In this document: positions 61,822-64,000 of the stretch, one piece after another
Numbering within the stretch: the stretch's first letter is position 1
How the letters are laid out: every line of letters begins with the position of its first letter
DNA from: Branchipolynoe longqiensis
Lineage: Eukaryota > Annelida > Polychaeta > Phyllodocida > Polynoidae
Assembly (NCBI GenBank): GCA_030323885.1
Contig: CM059186.1
Coordinates: forward strand, 146,693,810 to 146,757,809
Length of the DNA stretch: 64,000 nucleotides
Direction: 5' to 3'
Notes under the pieces: generated by a model
Told to the model about the DNA's origin: nothing
Seen by the model: the letters and a program-made list of their open reading frames with translations, nothing else
Database searches by the model: none
Position numbers and translations under genes: made by a program

Positions 61822-62165
61822 TGTTTGTTTGTTTGTTGTTGTTTTACGTCCTAGCAACATCTAAGGTCATATCAGGATGGGTACCGACTTGTGAGGGTGC
61901 ACACTCTTGCAAACTTTATAGTGCTGCCCTATTGGGAGACAAGGCTGCCAGCAACATGACCTGATATCCCACTCAGTCACATTATCCTGACACTGAGCCA
62001 ACCAGTCCTTGCCCTATCCCAATAATGCTGAGCGCCTGGCTAGGAAGTGAGAAGTATCAATTTTTAAGTCATTGGTTTGACTCGACCAGGGTTCGGACCC
62101 ATGATCCCATGGTCTACCAACACAGGAGACGGACGTTCTAACTCATTTGGCCATCCCGTCTGGTT
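61822..62165 (-). mobile_element. Full-length SINE, type B head
   Basis: Reverse-oriented and inserted immediately beside the previous copy in the same orientation. Ends in the type-B head CTAACTCATTTGGCCATCCCGTCTGG. The pair shows one body carrying two different heads. Confidence 0.92.
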
Positions 62166-62658
62166 GAAAATGGAGTGCAAACCCAGGGCATGAAACAAAA
62201 TGCGCCCCTTCAAAGAAAACAATCCTTATTCTCTAACTTACTTAAATCTAAGAGATGCCCGGATGAAAGCGGGGTACTCCATATTTGAACAAGTTCAAGG
62301 GCCCTAAATTGAGGTTACTGACCATAAGACAATTGGGATTTTTTTTTTTTTAATGTATGAATATTTTCATTCAGTCGCAATAGGCAAGATAGATGGATCA
62401 CGTACTCAGCTTTCAAAAGTAGTTTATATCATTCCTACATTGGTATCTACTCCTAATGTCCTATATGTATTACATCCGTAAATGTTTGTGGTAGAATATT
62501 CCTTAAATTGCGTTCGTGGTTAAAGGTCTGGTTACTTAATTTTTACCATGCATTCCTGGCAGGAATATTCTACATATTTGAACAAAATATGATTATTCCA
62601 GAAGATCAACCACATTTAATGGGATATTTCTATTCCAACCCAGTTGCTGGATTCATGG
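62166..62658. other. No gene recognised
   Basis: AT-rich, T-run near 62340. Nothing recognised. Confidence 0.4.
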
Positions 62659-63123
62659 TTAAGGGGCTGTCACATTAGGGTTTTTTGCGGGAGCGTATGG
62701 TGGTGTAGGCGCGTTATGTCATATACGTCGGCATAGGCCGTATACGCTACTCATACGCTACGCATACGCTACTCATACGCTACTCATACGCTACTCATAT
62801 GCCGCCAGATGCCGCCAGATGCCGGCTTATGTGAAGCGTATGAGGCATACGCCGCCATACGCTTTCATAAATCCGTCCGTCCAAATTTGTTTGTGCATGC
62901 TAAAAAAACTCGACCTATGAGGGCGTATGGCCCATACTGTCAAAAAATGTCACAGCACGCTCCCATACGCTCCTCATACACTCCTCGTACGCTCCTCGTA
63001 GGTTCCACATACGCTCAAAACCACCCGAAAGGTCACCAAATGTCATCATAGGCCGGCACGCGCAGGACCTATGTAGGTTTTCAATACGCTCCCGCCATAC
63101 GCCGTAATGTGACAGGGCCTTTA
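62659..63123. mobile_element. Harbinger-like MITE 4
   Basis: 459-bp element flanked by TTA at 62659-62661 and 63121-63123. Ends AGGGGCTGTCACATTA and TAATGTGACAGGGCCT. The interior is a series of degenerate CATACGCTACT/CATACGCTCCT units, matching the GAGCGTATGG and CCATACGCC next to its termini. Confidence 0.85.
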
Positions 63124-63499
63124 TTTATAGTAGTTCTGTGACGTCGGATAGGGAATGGAAATGTGGAATTACAGAGGTTATAAGGCAGAGGGACCTCGAG
63201 TTTACTATTAGTATTAGTGACAGGAGGATTTGGAGTACTTTCTTCGGGGACTTCTATTGTAGTGAACTATTAATTTATAGCCATCTCCCATTAGTGACCA
63301 TGAGTTTCAGAAAGCCTATTCAACTCTGTAAGTATTCCCTGGCCTACATCATGTAGTAACGCGTGTGGACACCGTGTGTTCTCTTGGGTAACTGTTTACT
63401 CAGAACTCTGCATACCTGGGCCCCGTCACTGATCACGTGACCAGCAGACCGGGTACCACCCATACCATACATAGGAGACGATCCCCGCATACCTTACAT
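63124..63499. other. No gene recognised
   Basis: No feature recognised. Confidence 0.4.
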
Positions 63500-64000
63500 A
63501 TCGGGCCGGGGAAGGGGCGGGGGGGGGGGGGGGGGGGGGAGGGCGGAAAGGATGCCCGGAAAGGGGGCCCGGAGGGAAAGCCCAGAATGGGGGCACAGAA
63601 TGGAGGACTAGAAAGGGGGCCCGGAAAAGGGGCTCGGAAAGGAAGCCAGGAAAGGGGGGCCCAGAAAGGGGGCCTGGAAAGGGGGCCCAGAAAATGTGGG
63701 AGTCGCAAAAGGGTGGCCCAGAAAGAGAGACTCCGGAACAGGGGGTCCTGAAAGGGGGGTGGGGGGGATTGAAAGGGTGTCAGGAAAGGGATGCCCGGAA
63801 AGGGGGGCCCTGAAAGGATGCCCGGAAATGGGGCCTGGAAAGGGATCCCAGAAAGGGGGCCTGGAAGGAGGGTCCAGAAAAGGGGCTCCAAAAGGGTACT
63901 CGGAAAGGTGGGGGCCGAAAATGGGGTCGGAAAGGGGGTCCAGAAGGAGGCAAGGAAACGGGGCCAGGAAACGGGTCCGGAAACGTGGCCCTGGAAACGG
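63500..64000. repeat. G-rich minisatellite running off the window
   Basis: After a G-run at 63515-63539, units of about 13-16 bp such as GGAAAGGGGGCCC repeat to the last base. Long open frames here on both strands are artefacts. The right edge is outside the window. Confidence 0.92.

Overview
This window is gene-poor, repeat-dense eukaryotic DNA, almost certainly from an invertebrate and most likely a mollusc (probably a gastropod). The mollusc call is inference. It rests on an abundant tRNA-derived SINE family (about 30 full or partial copies), on a second short interspersed repeat at 21854-22088 that resembles one I recall from gastropod genomes, and on several MITE families. I found no convincing host protein-coding gene, rRNA or functional tRNA gene, and no CRISPR array. 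Most long open frames are translations of simple repeats.

The centrepiece is one LTR retrotransposon of about 19.8 kb at 33448-53226, with ~0.9 kb LTRs roughly 98.5% identical. From left to right it has: a 5' LTR; a primer-binding site matching the 3' end of tRNA-His; a 1.1 kb leader; an upstream open frame with no AUG whose stop overlaps the gag start (TAATG); gag with one zinc knuckle; a T-TTA-AAT slippery heptamer; and a Ty3/Gypsy-order pol (protease, RT, RNase H, integrase). Downstream is about 11 kb that an ordinary Ty3/Gypsy element does not have. It contains a hairpin-bearing direct repeat, an ANTISENSE three-exon gene (42581-43481) for an SGNH/GDSL-hydrolase-like protein of 223 aa, a 1.2 kb divergent intergenic region, a long sense reading frame in two pieces (44654-47784) with a Cys/His cluster and a coiled coil, and a 4.5 kb non-coding tail with several hairpins ending at the 3' LTR. 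Palindromes of the GCGCAAAATGCGC type recur through LTRs, coding and non-coding parts. Three one-base shifts (gag C-run, RT/RNase H junction, 3' ORF G-run) break this copy; otherwise it is well preserved.

Left flank (1-33447): minisatellites (17-bp, 34-bp, 20-bp, 8-bp units; GTA/GTT and C-rich arrays), SINEs, a TTAA-flanked MITE family (five copies), Harbinger-like MITEs with 3-bp TTA/TAA duplications, pogo-like MITEs, and 5'-truncated non-LTR retrotransposons of at least three kinds. Several insertions are nested with target-site duplications that can be read directly.

Right flank (53227-64000): a pearl-like element with inverted arms around a 205-bp tandem repeat, an AT cruciform, a 1 kb polypyrimidine tract, more SINEs and Harbinger-like MITEs, and a G-rich minisatellite running off the window end.
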